64,000 nucleotides of DNA from Bog-756 sp963841885 (GTDB lineage: Bacteria > Actinomycetota > Acidimicrobiia > Acidimicrobiales > RAAP-2). Every line of letters starts with the position of its first letter. The first letter of the stretch is position 1. This document shows positions 37,136 through 46,433 of the stretch, piece after piece. The stretch covers positions 248,001-312,000 of the forward strand of contig CAWJEK010000014.1 of assembly GCA_963841885.1 (NCBI GenBank). Reading direction: 5' to 3'. Position numbers and translations under genes: made by a program. The notes below the pieces were generated by a model. The model made no database searches. It saw only the letters and a list, made by a program, of their open reading frames with translations, and was not told the origin of the DNA.

Positions 37136-37141
37136 ACTGTA
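37136..37141 (-). promoter_or_regulatory. -10 box of a probable leaderless promoter for the SDR
   Basis: TACAGT on the minus strand, six bases before the ATG at 37129. Confidence 0.5.
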
Positions 37142-37244
37142 GGGCGGATCGGCCGCCCGAGTGGCCGGGTCCGCACCCGGGACGGGGCGACGCGTGCGAG
37201 GCTGGGCGGGCGCGCACCACCATCCCGTCCCTTCCCGAGGTCCC

Positions 37245-38044
37245 ATGCCCACCGCCCACGTCAACGGCGTCGATCTGGCCTTCGAGGTCTCCGGGTCGGG
37301 ACCCCGGCTGCTCTTCATCAACGGATCGGGGGCGACGATGGCCACCGCCGCGGCCCTGCTGCAGCTCGTCGGCCCCGGGGTCACCCTGCTGGCCTTCGAC
37401 GCCCGCGGCCTGGGGGCGAGCGGCCCGGCGCCGGGTCCCTACGACATGGCCACCTGCGCGGCCGATGCCCTCGGGCTGCTCGACGTGGTCGGTTGGGGGA
37501 CCACCCGGGTCCTCGGCGTCAGCTTCGGGGGCATGGTGGCCCTCGAACTCGCCGTGACCGCACCGGAGCGCGGTCGAGCGCCTGGCCCTGCTGTGCACCT
37601 CGGCCGGAGGCGCCGGCGGCTCGTCGTACCCGCTGCACGAGCTGGTGGACCTGGAGCCGGCCGACCCGGGCCGAGGTGCGCCGGCACCTGCTCGACACCC
37701 GCTTCGACGAAGCCTGGCTGGAGGCCCACCCGGGCGATCGGGCCCTGGTCGGGATGATGGACCGTGGCGAGGACACGGACCCGGTGGTGCTCGCCGGCCA
37801 GCGGGCCCAGCTCGAGGCCCGACGGGGTCATGACGTCTGGGACCGGTTGGGGGCCATCACCTGTCCAACCCTGGTGGCCGGCGGCCGGTTCGACCCCATC
37901 GCGCCGATGGCCAACAGCCGGGCGATCGCCTCGCGGATCGCGGGAGCGGAGCTGCGTCTCTACGACGGCGGCCACGCCTTCTTCGCCCAGGACCGCGCCG
38001 CTCTCCCCGACATCCGGGCGTTCGTCGCCGCTCCCGGGCCATGA
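37245..38044 (+). CDS. Alpha/beta hydrolase (two frameshifts)
   Basis: An alpha/beta hydrolase of about 265 residues once reconstructed. The nucleophile elbow is GVSFGGMVALEL, the acid GGRFDPIAP and the histidine YDGGHAFFAQD. The protein runs in three frames: the first from ATG 37245 to about 37570 (VTAPER), a second through VERLALLCTSAGGAGG, and a third from RAEVRRHLLDTR to the stop at 38044. Each change is explained by one extra base (near 37570-37577 and 37660-37668). The catalytic set is split across the breaks but intact. CGAGG precedes the start. The stop overlaps the downstream beta-lactamase start as ATGA. Confidence 0.78.
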
Positions 38045-39209
38045 CCGGTGCGCCCCGGGACGACGGCCCGGCGGCCGAGGTGCCGGTCTCGGGCCGCTGC
38101 CTCGACCGGTTCGCCCCCGTCCGCGACGCCTTCGCCGCCAACTTCGCCGAGCGGGGCGAGGTCGGTGCCGGGGTCGCCGTGTTCGTCGACGGCGAGCGGG
38201 TGGTCGACCTGGTCGGCGGGTGGGCCGACGCCGCGCCGTCCCGACCGTGGCAGGAGGACACGCTGGTCGACGTCTACTCGGTGGGCAAGGCCTTCGTCGC
38301 CCTCCTCCTCCTGCAGTTGGTCGACGACGGACGGGTGGAGCTCGACGACCCGTTGGCCGCGGTGTGGCCGGAGTTCGCGGACCACGGCAAGGGTGGCGCC
38401 ACCTTCCGCCACGCGCTCTGCCACCGGGCGGCGGTCCCGGCCATCCGCCGGCCCCTGGTGGACGCCGACCTCGCCGACTGGTCGACCATGGCCGACGCGT
38501 TGGCCGCCACCGCCCCATGGTGGGAGCCGGGCACCCGGCACGCCTACCACACCAACACCTACGGCCACCTGATCGGTGAGCCGGTGCGCCGCCTCACCGG
38601 GGACCTGCCCGGAGCGCGGCTCCGGGCCCTGGCCGCCGAGCTGGGGGCCGATGTCTGGTGCGGTCTCCCCGACGAGCAGCAGCAACGCTGTGCCGACGTC
38701 GTCTGGGCCCTCGGCGGCACCGACGCAACGGCGATCGACACCGGACCCTCGCCGGGGACGACCTCATGGTCGCGCTCAGCTACTTCAACCCCCCGGGATA
38801 CTCGTCCGTCGGCGTGGTCAACACCCCGCTGTGGCGGACCGCCCAGGTGCCCTCGACCAACACCCACGGAACGGCCGCCGGGGTGGCCCGGATCTACCGG
38901 GCGCTGCTCGAGCCCGGCCGCCTCCTCTCGCCCGGTCTGCTGGCCGAGGCCACGTCGCCGCAGTCGGTGGGTTTCTGCCCCGTCCTCGGCGAGGAGGTCA
39001 CCTTCGGGCTGGGCTTCAAACCGACCACCTCCCGACGGCCCTTCGGTCCGAATCCCTCGGCCTTCGGCCACTTCGGCACCGGTGGGGCGGTCGGGTTCGC
39101 GGATCCCGATGGCGGGGTGGCCTTCGGCTACGTGATGAACCACGTCATCCCCCGGTGGCAGAGCAGCCGCAACCGGTCCCTCGTCGACGCCGTGTACGCC
39201 TGCCTGTAG
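38041..39209 (+). CDS. Serine beta-lactamase/esterase (class C-like, frameshifted)
   Basis: A CubicO/EstB-type protein of about 390 residues. SxxK is in VYSVGKAFVALLL, the Tyr motif is in HAYHTNTYGHLIGE, and the third motif is FGHFGTGGAVGF. The first two are in one frame (38041 to about 38745); the third is in another (about 38755 to 39209), which resumes at RTLAGDDLMVALSYF. One missing base near 38745-38755 explains this. EstB-type members are usually cytosolic esterases or peptidases rather than resistance enzymes; no signal peptide is seen. Coupled to the upstream hydrolase by ATGA. Confidence 0.8.
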
Positions 39210-39234
39210 CGGTCGGCGGCGGGCCCGGTGACGA

Positions 39235-40515
39235 TCAGCGCTCGACCGCCACCTCCTCGGCCACGCGGGGGCTGCGTCGCCGCAGGACGAGCACACCGGC
39301 GCTGGTGCCGACGATCAGGCCGAGCGAGAGCGATCCGGCCACCCGCGCGAAATCGGTCAGGTCGTGGAAGCTCTCGATGAGATGGCCGCCGGCCAGCGTG
39401 GTGAGCCCCCGCAGGGCCATGGAGCCCACGGTGAGCACGAACACCCCTCCCAGGATGATCACCAGGTTGGGTGGGCGCCTGGGGCTCTCGCCCAGCAGGA
39501 TCCCCAGCAGCGACAGGACGACCGCGGCCATGAAGGTCCCGGCGGCGTCCCCGGCGGACCGCACCACGCCGAGCTGCACCCCCCAGGCGACGTAGACACC
39601 CAGCAGTAGCCACCCGACGTCCCGACGCCGGGCGCAGAAGGTGAGCGCCATCCCCACCGTGAAGGGCACCCAGGCCAGGGCGGTCACGATCCAGGGGATG
39701 TTGTCGACGGTGGTCGTCGAGATCAATGAGGCGGTGCCGGCCCCGGTGAGCTGGGCGGCGATGATGACGCCGGCCGCCAACTGGAAGAGGATGAAGGCCG
39801 ACTGGACCAGGCGGATGGTGCCGACGGTGAACTGACCCACCGAGATCTCCGCGGCGGCCGCACACAGGAAGTCCCCCGGGATCATCACGAACAGGGCCGG
39901 CACCATGACCAGTACGGGGCCGCCGTGGGCGTGCGCCTCGTGGAGCAGGCCGAACCCCACGACGCCGACGGCGGTGGCGGCGATGAGGGGCAGGATCGTC
40001 CGCAGCACCTCGAGGCGCTCGCCGACCAGGTACACGACGGCCATGACGGCGCCGAGGATGACGGAGCCACCGACCTGGCGCCAGTTCGCCTGCATGCTCG
40101 GGGCGAACCCGGCGGCGAAGAGGATCACCCCGATGAACCGGGCCCAGACGGGGTACGGAGGGCGCGACGCCTCCAGGTGCTCGAGGGCGTCGCCGGCCTG
40201 ACCGGCGGTCAGCGCACCGGAGGTGATCCGGGCGACCAGCTCCTTGAACTCCGACATCTGGTCGAGCCGCTCGAGGGTCGGCTGGGCGTGGATGACCCCC
40301 GTGCGCTGGTGGCCGTCGGCGTGCGTGACGACGAAGCTCAACCCCTCCATGGTGATGAACGCCTCGACCAGCACCCCGTAGGCGTCCCCGATCCCCCGCA
40401 GGGTGACATCGAGATCGAATGTGCCCTCCGAGCTGTTGCGGAGCAGGAACCGGCCGGCCGAGCGCACCAGCCGATCGACGTCGTCCTGGACCGGGTCGCC
40501 CGAAAGCTCCTCCAC
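39235..40515 (-). CDS. ThrE-type threonine/serine exporter family protein
   Basis: A 426-residue membrane protein of the ThrE/DUF1212 family. The soluble N-terminal part (about 1-130) includes GRFLLRNSSEGTFDLDVTLRGIGDAYG. The TM half has about ten helices in two blocks: ThrE_1-like (FIGVILFAAGFAPSM to PALFVMIPGDFLCAAAAEI) and ThrE_2-like (WVPFTVGMALTF to LSLLGILLGESP). The PALFVMIPG motif is characteristic. Members export threonine, serine and small peptides. The second of two adjacent GTG codons (40515) was chosen because it is six bases after a TAGGGT box; the other is 40518. Confidence 0.78.
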   Translation of the reverse strand: MEELSGDPVQDDVDRLVRSAGRFLLRNSSEGTFDLDVTLRGIGDAYGVLVEAFITMEGLSFVVTHADGHQRTGVIHAQPTLERLDQMSEFKELVARITSGALTAGQAGDALEHLEASRPPYPVWARFIGVILFAAGFAPSMQANWRQVGGSVILGAVMAVVYLVGERLEVLRTILPLIAATAVGVVGFGLLHEAHAHGGPVLVMVPALFVMIPGDFLCAAAAEISVGQFTVGTIRLVQSAFILFQLAAGVIIAAQLTGAGTASLISTTTVDNIPWIVTALAWVPFTVGMALTFCARRRDVGWLLLGVYVAWGVQLGVVRSAGDAAGTFMAAVVLSLLGILLGESPRRPPNLVIILGGVFVLTVGSMALRGLTTLAGGHLIESFHDLTDFARVAGSLSLGLIVGTSAGVLVLRRRSPRVAEEVAVER

Positions 40516-40521
40516 CACCGC

Positions 40522-40527
40522 ACCCTA
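40522..40527 (-). promoter_or_regulatory. -10 box of a probable leaderless promoter for the ThrE-type gene
   Basis: TAGGGT on the minus strand, six bases from the GTG at 40515 and three from the GTG at 40518. The spacing favours the former as start. Confidence 0.45.
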
Positions 40528-40616
40528 CAGACCCGGCCCGTCCGAGATGGTGGTTCCCGGTGGACCTCCGGTGACACACCGGTCTGGCAGTGTGGCGGCG
40601 TGCGACGGAGGGGACG

Positions 40617-41783
40617 ATGAGGATCATCCACACCAGCGACTGGCACCTCGGGCGCCGGTTCGAGCGGGAACCGCTCGAGGACGACCAGCGGGCGTTCCTG
40701 GCCTGGCTGGCCGCCCTCGTCCAGGAGCGGCAGGTCGACCTGGTCATCGTGGCGGGTGACGTCTACGACCGGTCGCTGCCGGCCGAGGACGCCGTCGCCT
40801 TGCTCGACCTGGGTCTGGACGGGCTGCGGGCGGCCGGCGCCGAGGTCGTGCTCATCCCCGGCAACCACGACAGCGCCCGGCGGCTCGGCTTCGGCGCCGG
40901 ACGCCAGTCCCTCGGGGGGGTGCACGTCTTCGCCGACGACCGCAGCCCGCCGGTCCCCCGCGTCCTCACCGCCCGGGGTGAGCGGGTGGCGCTGGTGGCC
41001 GTCCCCTTCCTCGACCCCCACGTGACCCCCGACCTCCGACCGTCCTCCGACGGCACCCCCCGCCCGGCCACCCACCAGAGCGTCCTGGTCGACGCCCTCG
41101 ATGCCGGTCGCGCCGCACTCCCCGCGCTCGGCGGGCTGCCGTCGATCGCCGTCGTCCACGCCTACGTGTCGGGGGCGGGCCTGTCCGAATCCGAGCGCAC
41201 GCTCGCCGTCGGCGGAGCGGACCAGGTCGACCCCGCGGTACTGGGCGGATTCGACTACGTGGCCCTCGGTCACCTCCACCGCCCCCAGCGGATCGGTGGC
41301 TCGGATGCCGTCGCCTACTCGGGGTCACCGCTCCCCTACTCCTTCAGCGAGGACCACCCGAAATCGGTCCGGCTGCTCGAGGTGGAGGGTGGCCGGCTCG
41401 TCGGGGTGGCGCAGGTGCCAGTGCCAGTCGGCCGGAAGGTCGTCACCCTCACGGGCACGCTCGAGCGGCTGCTCACGGACCCGGCCCACGAACGGTACAC
41501 CGACCACTGGGTGGCGGCCCGGCTGACCGACGACACGGTGCAGACCCAGCCGATGGAACGTCTCCGGTCCCGGTTCCCACACGCCGTCAGTCTCCGCTAC
41601 GACGATCCCCGCACCGGTGCCCTGGCGGACTTCGGTTCGGGTGGACCGCCCATCGAGGAGCGTTCGGACGAGGAGGTCGTCCTCGAGTTCCTCGAGGAGG
41701 TCCGTGATCGGCCACCTTCGGACTCCGAGCGCCAGTTGGTGCTCGACGCGGTGGGCAGCGCCCGACGCGGAGCCCTCCCGTGA
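40617..41783 (+). CDS. sbcD: SbcD nuclease subunit (Mre11 family)
   Basis: A 388-residue Mre11-type phosphoesterase, the nuclease of SbcCD. It opens hairpins and processes blocked DNA ends. Metal motifs: HTSDWHLGRR, IVAGDVYDRS, IPGNHDSARR, VVHAYVSGAG and ALGHLHRPQRI. A capping domain and C-terminal tail follow. GGAGGGGACG precedes the ATG. The last bases overlap sbcC as GTGA, giving coupled 1:1 expression. Confidence 0.93.
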   Translation: MRIIHTSDWHLGRRFEREPLEDDQRAFLAWLAALVQERQVDLVIVAGDVYDRSLPAEDAVALLDLGLDGLRAAGAEVVLIPGNHDSARRLGFGAGRQSLGGVHVFADDRSPPVPRVLTARGERVALVAVPFLDPHVTPDLRPSSDGTPRPATHQSVLVDALDAGRAALPALGGLPSIAVVHAYVSGAGLSESERTLAVGGADQVDPAVLGGFDYVALGHLHRPQRIGGSDAVAYSGSPLPYSFSEDHPKSVRLLEVEGGRLVGVAQVPVPVGRKVVTLTGTLERLLTDPAHERYTDHWVAARLTDDTVQTQPMERLRSRFPHAVSLRYDDPRTGALADFGSGGPPIEERSDEEVVLEFLEEVRDRPPSDSERQLVLDAVGSARRGALP

Positions 41784-44700
41784 GGCCCCTGTCCCTCCGC
41801 ATCCAGGCTTTCGGCTCCTACGCCGGCGAGTTCACGATCGACTTCGCCCGGCTCGGCCACCACGGCGTCTTCTCGATCACCGGACCGACCGGGGCCGGCA
41901 AGTCGACCATCTTCGACGCCATCGTGTACGCCCTCTACGACGACCTGCCCGGCTTCCGGGTCAACAGCCACATCCGCAGCCAGTTCGCGGACAGCTGCAC
42001 CCGCACCGAGGTGACCCTGGAATTCGAGGCCGAGGGTCGCCACTGGGCACTGACCCGGTCGCCGGCCCAGACCCGGCCGAGTGGCCGGTCGCCCACCGGG
42101 GTCGTCGAGGACCCGTCGAGGGTCTGTCTGATCGAGAAGGGGCCCGGAGGCCACGGCCTGACCCGCAAGCGCGATGTGGCGGAGCGGATCGCCGACCTGG
42201 TCGGGCTCGACAAGGCCCAGTTCGAGCAAGTCGTGCTCATCCCCCAGGGCAAGTTCGAGGAGGTCCTGAAGGCCAAGACCCAGGAACGCGCCGACCTGCT
42301 GACCAAGCTGTTCCCGGTGGACGTCTACCTGCGGACCACCGAGGCCCTCCGCCAGCTCGCCGCCGAGCGTCGTGAGGCCTACGAGGCGCTCACCCGCGGT
42401 CGGGAGGGTACCGAGGACCGCATCCGGAGCGACGTGGCGGCATTCCGGGCCGCCGCCCGGGACATCGCCGACATCGGGCCGTCGCCCGGCGATCCGTCGG
42501 ATACCGGCACCGACGCCGCGCCGGACGGGCACGAGCCGGTGGACATCGTGCGACTGCCACAGCTGCGTGGCGAGATGCAGGACGTCCTGGCCGCCGTAGC
42601 GGCGGCCCGCGACCGTGCCGAGGCCGCCAGCAGCGCGGCACGGGACCGGTTGGCGGCGGTGAGGACGGCCGTCGAGCGGTGGCAGCGATGGCGCGCCGAC
42701 GTCGCCGAGGCGGCGACCCATACCGCCCAGCAGACCGCCGACGAGGAGCTGGCCCGGGAGCTGGCCCGGGCCGACACGGTAGCCACCCTGTCCCGCTCCC
42801 TGGGCGCCTGGCGCGGCGCCTCCGACCAGCTCGCCGCCTTGGACATGGAGCGGGGTCGGCTCCTGGCGGCCGTGGAGGCCGCCTGGATCGAGGGATACGG
42901 GCGTGACGCCCTGGACGGGCCCACCTCCGCCCACCTGCTGGCGTCGGGGCTGTCGGCCGAAGCGGCCGCCCTCGAACGGTCCGACCAGCAGTTCGACAGG
43001 CTCGGCCGTTCACTCCGGGAGCTCGAGGCAGACGAGCGCGAACTGTCCGAGGACGCCGCCGCGCTCGCCTCGCGGGTCGACGAGCTCGACCGCACACGGG
43101 CGCGGGTGACGGCGATGGAGGGGCGACTGGCGGCGGACGCGGCCCGGGCGGCGACCCGGCCCGCGGTCGAGGCGCGGGTCGACCAGCTCACCGAGGAGGC
43201 GGCGGCGCTCGAGGCCCGGGCGGTGGCGGCGCGCCGTCTGGCCGAACTGGCGGTGCATCTCGAGACCGCGGCGGCCCGGTCGGCGGCGGCGGGGGAACAC
43301 GCCGCCGGACTCCGCGCGGCCTGGAGATCGGGCCTGGCCGGACGGCTGGCCACCTGCCTGGTCGACGGTCAGCCCTGTCCGACCTGTGGCGCCACCGACC
43401 ACCCCGACCCGGCCCGTCCCGCCGGCGACGCACCGGGGGACGACGAGCTCGAGGCCGCCGAACAGCTGGAGCGGACCGCGGGCGACGAGCACCACGAGAT
43501 CGAGGTGGAGGTGGCGGTGGCGAGGGGCTCCCTCGACAGCCTCCCCGCCGCGACCGACGCAGGGGGCGTCGCCGAGCGACTGGCCGCCGCCCGTCGCGAG
43601 CTGGCGGCCCTCGATGGAGCCGCAGCCGCCGCCCGGAACCGGAAGGATGCCCTGGACCGCCTCACGGTGGCTGCGGAGGACCTGGCGGCCGACATCGAGA
43701 AGCGGCGCTCCCTCCTCGACGGTAGGGCGGGCCGCCTGGCCGAGCGACGGGCCCGGTGGGAGGTCGACCGCGACGCGTTCGTCGCCGAGCACGGCGACCT
43801 GGTGTCGACGGCCGACGGCGCCCGGGCCCGTCGGCTGCTGGCCGACGCCGTGTCCACGCTGGCCGCCAACCTGGAGTCGACCGCGGCCGCCTCCGCCACC
43901 CGCTTCCAGCAGCTCGGCGTGCTCGCCGATGCCATGACCGAGTTCGGCGTCGACGATCCGGCCCGGCTCGAGCACTGGTCCCGGCCGCCCGACGAACTCG
44001 AGACGGCCCGGGCCGCCCTGGCCGAGCGGGCGGAGCGGCGGCGGGACGTGGCCGGTCGGATCGCGGCCTATGCGGCCGACGGTGGACCGGAAGAGGAGCC
44101 CGACGTGACGGCCGCCCTGCTGGCCGAGCGCAGTGCCGCCGAGGCCCACCACGTGCTGGTCGGACGGATGGCCACACTGGAGGGCCGGCTGGCGTCGATC
44201 GACGCGGCCGCCGCGGAACTCGCCGGGGGTTCGGAGGCCATCGTCGCCGCCCTGGTCGCCAAGGAGGAGGCGGACACCCTCGCCGGGCTGTGCGCCGGAC
44301 TCGGCACCGGCCCCGACGCCACGAAGCTCTCGCTCAAGAACTGGGTGCTCGCCTACTACCTGCGCCAGGTGCTGGCCCATGCCAACCACCGCCTCCACAC
44401 CATGACCAACGGCCGGTACGCGCTGGACCTCAGCGACCAGCACGCCGACGGGCGGCAGCACTGGGGGCTCGACATCGCCGTTCTCGACGCCGAGACGGGT
44501 CAGTCCCGCCCGGCCACCACGCTGTCGGGCGGCGAGACCTTCATGGCCGCACTGGCCCTGGCGCTCGGCCTGGCCGACGTCGTGTCGGCCGGGTCGAACT
44601 ACTCCATCGGCGCCCTCTTCGTGGACGAGGGGTTCGGCTCCCTCGACGGCGACTCGCTCGACACCGTCATCGACGTGCTGCGTTCACTCCAGGACGGAGG

Positions 44701-44818
44701 TCGGATGGTCGGGGTGATCAGCCACGTCCAAGAGCTGAAGGATGCTCTGCCCAACGGCATCACGATCGCCTCCACCTCGCGGGGTTCGGCGGCGACGATC
44801 CACTACCCCGGACCATGA
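41780..44818 (+). CDS. sbcC: SbcC ATPase subunit (Rad50 family)
   Basis: A 1,012-residue SMC-like ATPase partner of SbcD. It begins MRPLSLRIQAFGSYAGEF with Walker A GPTGAGKSTIFDA. Long Ala/Arg/Glu coiled coils surround the zinc hook CPTC (residues 533-536). The C-terminal lobe has the signature TLSGGETFMAAL and Walker B ALFVDEGFGSLD. It uses ATP to tether and open DNA ends for SbcD. The GTG start overlaps sbcD, and its stop overlaps the next gene as ATGA. Confidence 0.93.
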   Translation: MRPLSLRIQAFGSYAGEFTIDFARLGHHGVFSITGPTGAGKSTIFDAIVYALYDDLPGFRVNSHIRSQFADSCTRTEVTLEFEAEGRHWALTRSPAQTRPSGRSPTGVVEDPSRVCLIEKGPGGHGLTRKRDVAERIADLVGLDKAQFEQVVLIPQGKFEEVLKAKTQERADLLTKLFPVDVYLRTTEALRQLAAERREAYEALTRGREGTEDRIRSDVAAFRAAARDIADIGPSPGDPSDTGTDAAPDGHEPVDIVRLPQLRGEMQDVLAAVAAARDRAEAASSAARDRLAAVRTAVERWQRWRADVAEAATHTAQQTADEELARELARADTVATLSRSLGAWRGASDQLAALDMERGRLLAAVEAAWIEGYGRDALDGPTSAHLLASGLSAEAAALERSDQQFDRLGRSLRELEADERELSEDAAALASRVDELDRTRARVTAMEGRLAADAARAATRPAVEARVDQLTEEAAALEARAVAARRLAELAVHLETAAARSAAAGEHAAGLRAAWRSGLAGRLATCLVDGQPCPTCGATDHPDPARPAGDAPGDDELEAAEQLERTAGDEHHEIEVEVAVARGSLDSLPAATDAGGVAERLAAARRELAALDGAAAAARNRKDALDRLTVAAEDLAADIEKRRSLLDGRAGRLAERRARWEVDRDAFVAEHGDLVSTADGARARRLLADAVSTLAANLESTAAASATRFQQLGVLADAMTEFGVDDPARLEHWSRPPDELETARAALAERAERRRDVAGRIAAYAADGGPEEEPDVTAALLAERSAAEAHHVLVGRMATLEGRLASIDAAAAELAGGSEAIVAALVAKEEADTLAGLCAGLGTGPDATKLSLKNWVLAYYLRQVLAHANHRLHTMTNGRYALDLSDQHADGRQHWGLDIAVLDAETGQSRPATTLSGGETFMAALALALGLADVVSAGSNYSIGALFVDEGFGSLDGDSLDTVIDVLRSLQDGGRMVGVISHVQELKDALPNGITIASTSRGSAATIHYPGP

Positions 44819-45543
44819 GATGGGTGCCCGCCGGGCAGGTCCCCCCGGTCGCGGGGGTCGTCCTGGCCGTCGTGGCCGTCCTGGCCGCGGCCTGCGGGGG
44901 TGCGCCGGCGGCCGCCCCGCCCGGTTCGGTCCCGCCAGCCACCTCCCCCTCCACCCTCTCCACGTCCCCGCCCGCCGTGCCCGGCGCATCGACCGGGCCG
45001 ACGACCGCACCGTCCGTGCCCGCCTCGGCCCCGTCCGGGACCCTGGTCGTGGGGCCCGGATCCCGAGCCGTCTACTCGGTCGAGCCCCAGCCGGCACCGG
45101 GCTCCTGCCACTACACCTGGGTCGGCCCCGACCCGCTCCCCGATCCACGGTGCACGCCCGGCGCCGTCAACCCCGACGTCACCCAGGCCGACATCGCCAG
45201 CACGATCTGCCGGACGGGCTGGACCTCCTCGATCCGACCTCCCGAGAGCGTGACGGAGCCCGAGAAGGCGGGCTCGGCCGCCGCCTACGACTACACCGGT
45301 TCGTTCGCCACGGCCGAGTACGACCACCTCGTCCCGCTCGAGCTGGGTGGTGATCCCAACGACCCGGCGAATCTCTGGGTGGAACCGAACGACGACCCGC
45401 ACGCCGTCTCCAGCCGCAATGCCAAGGACGGGCTGGAGGGCGCCCTGCGCACGCTCGTCTGCACCGGACGACTCTCCCTGGCCACGGCCCGGCAGGCGAT
45501 CGCCTCCGACTGGGTCGCCGCCGCCGCCCGCTACGGAAGCTGA
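44815..45543 (+). CDS. Lipoprotein with HNH/His-Me-finger nuclease-like domain
   Basis: A 242-residue exported protein. The signal and lipobox end at Cys27 (VLAAAC), and a Pro/Ser/Thr-rich linker spans about 30-85. The C-terminal domain has YSVEPQPAPGSCHYTW, then AEYDHLVPLELGGDPNDPANLW with His171, and RNAKDGLEGALRTLVCTGRL. The DHLVPLELGG...NLW pattern is typical of a small family of secreted HNH-like nucleases. The ATG overlaps the sbcC stop (ATGA), an unexpected coupling between a cytoplasmic repair complex and a surface protein. A scavenging or defence nuclease is possible; nuclease activity is inferred. Confidence 0.72.
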   Translation: MRWVPAGQVPPVAGVVLAVVAVLAAACGGAPAAAPPGSVPPATSPSTLSTSPPAVPGASTGPTTAPSVPASAPSGTLVVGPGSRAVYSVEPQPAPGSCHYTWVGPDPLPDPRCTPGAVNPDVTQADIASTICRTGWTSSIRPPESVTEPEKAGSAAAYDYTGSFATAEYDHLVPLELGGDPNDPANLWVEPNDDPHAVSSRNAKDGLEGALRTLVCTGRLSLATARQAIASDWVAAAARYGS

Positions 45544-45613
45544 ACCGGACCCGCCGTTCCGGTGGAGTGCACGTCGGTGGGGCGTTCGTCGCCGGACCGG
45601 ACCGGACGGACCG

Positions 45614-45781
45614 TCACGACGCCCGCAGGAGCACCAGTTGCGCGTCCGACCAGTACCCGTCACAGGAACGGCACCTCCAGCTCGTGGCCGAGCCGGACAC
45701 CAGTCGGGGGTAGACCACCAATTTCGGGACATCCTGCGCGGCGCAGTACGGGCAGGTCCTGAACGCTTCTGGGTCACTCAC
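45614..45781 (-). CDS. Small zinc-ribbon protein
   Basis: A 55-residue protein with two CxxC knuckles: RTCPYCAAQD and WRCRSCDGYWSD, 22 residues apart, a classical zinc ribbon. The rest is short strands (KLVVYPRLV, AQLVLLRAS). The GTG at 45781 lies eight bases after GGAGG; an upstream GTG at 45790 abuts that site and is less likely. It fills the gap between the nuclease-like lipoprotein and the DUF2505 gene. The four cysteines, good ribosome site and clean stop support it as a real gene. It may bind nucleic acid or protein; function unknown. Confidence 0.65.
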   Translation of the reverse strand: MSDPEAFRTCPYCAAQDVPKLVVYPRLVSGSATSWRCRSCDGYWSDAQLVLLRAS

Positions 45782-45859
45782 GGTCGTCACCTCCGGACGG
45801 GAACGGATACCTGTTGGATCGGCACCCCAGTCCAGGACTTGAGCGACAGCGCCCCGGCG

Positions 45860-46360
45860 TCAGGCCGGATGGGCGGCGCACCAGGTGCCGAGGGCCATGG
45901 CCTCGAGGCCGAGCTGCTTCGTGAAGCCGGCGAAGATCGCCTTCTCGGCCGAGCCGCCGACGAGCGGAACGCGTACGTCCAGCCGGCCGGTCACCGTCTC
46001 GGTGGTGGTGCCGTCTAGGTCGGCGAGGGCCAACGTCCCCTCGCAGCGGAGCAGCCCGTGGTAGTGGTCGGGCTCCACCACCAGACGGCCGCGATATCCG
46101 ACCGTGTCGAACGTGGTGGCGATCACCCAGGTGAGCTTGTCGACGTCCACGATCCTCGCCGCGGGACCGGTGATCGTCCCGGCGAAGGCATACCGCACCC
46201 GTACGAGCAGGGTTCCGGCCTCGGTCGACGCCGACAGCAGCTCGGGCGCCCGCACCGAGGTCGATGCGTCCCCCAGGCTCTCGTAGTAGCCCGGATCGGC
46301 CAGCGCCCGAACCACGTCATCCCGGGCGGCGGCGATGGACTCGGTCACGGTGAACTCCAT
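45860..46360 (-). CDS. DUF2505-type (SRPBCC-fold) protein
   Basis: A 166-residue protein starting MEFTVTESIAAARDDVVRALADPGYYESLG. It continues with TLLVRVRYAFAGTITGPAARIVD, VGYRGRLVVEPDHYHGLLRCEGTLAL and ends with GGSAEKAIFAGFTKQLGLEAMALGTW. This matches the START-like DUF2505 family of actinobacteria, which probably bind a hydrophobic ligand in a helix-grip cavity. The ligand is unknown. An ATG at 46363 is an equally possible start. It sits 73 bases downstream of the DinB-fold gene on the same strand. Confidence 0.72.
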   Translation of the reverse strand: MEFTVTESIAAARDDVVRALADPGYYESLGDASTSVRAPELLSASTEAGTLLVRVRYAFAGTITGPAARIVDVDKLTWVIATTFDTVGYRGRLVVEPDHYHGLLRCEGTLALADLDGTTTETVTGRLDVRVPLVGGSAEKAIFAGFTKQLGLEAMALGTWCAAHPA

Positions 46361-46433
46361 CACCCTCCCCCGGTGGTCGGCGTGCCGACAGCGTACGGTG
46401 CCCGGCCCACCCGTCGGGGTGACCGGACCGCCG

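Noticed and set aside
38041..39209. Antibiotic-resistance beta-lactamase
   Set aside because: No signal peptide, and the motif set fits EstB/CubicO-type esterases better than periplasmic AmpC.
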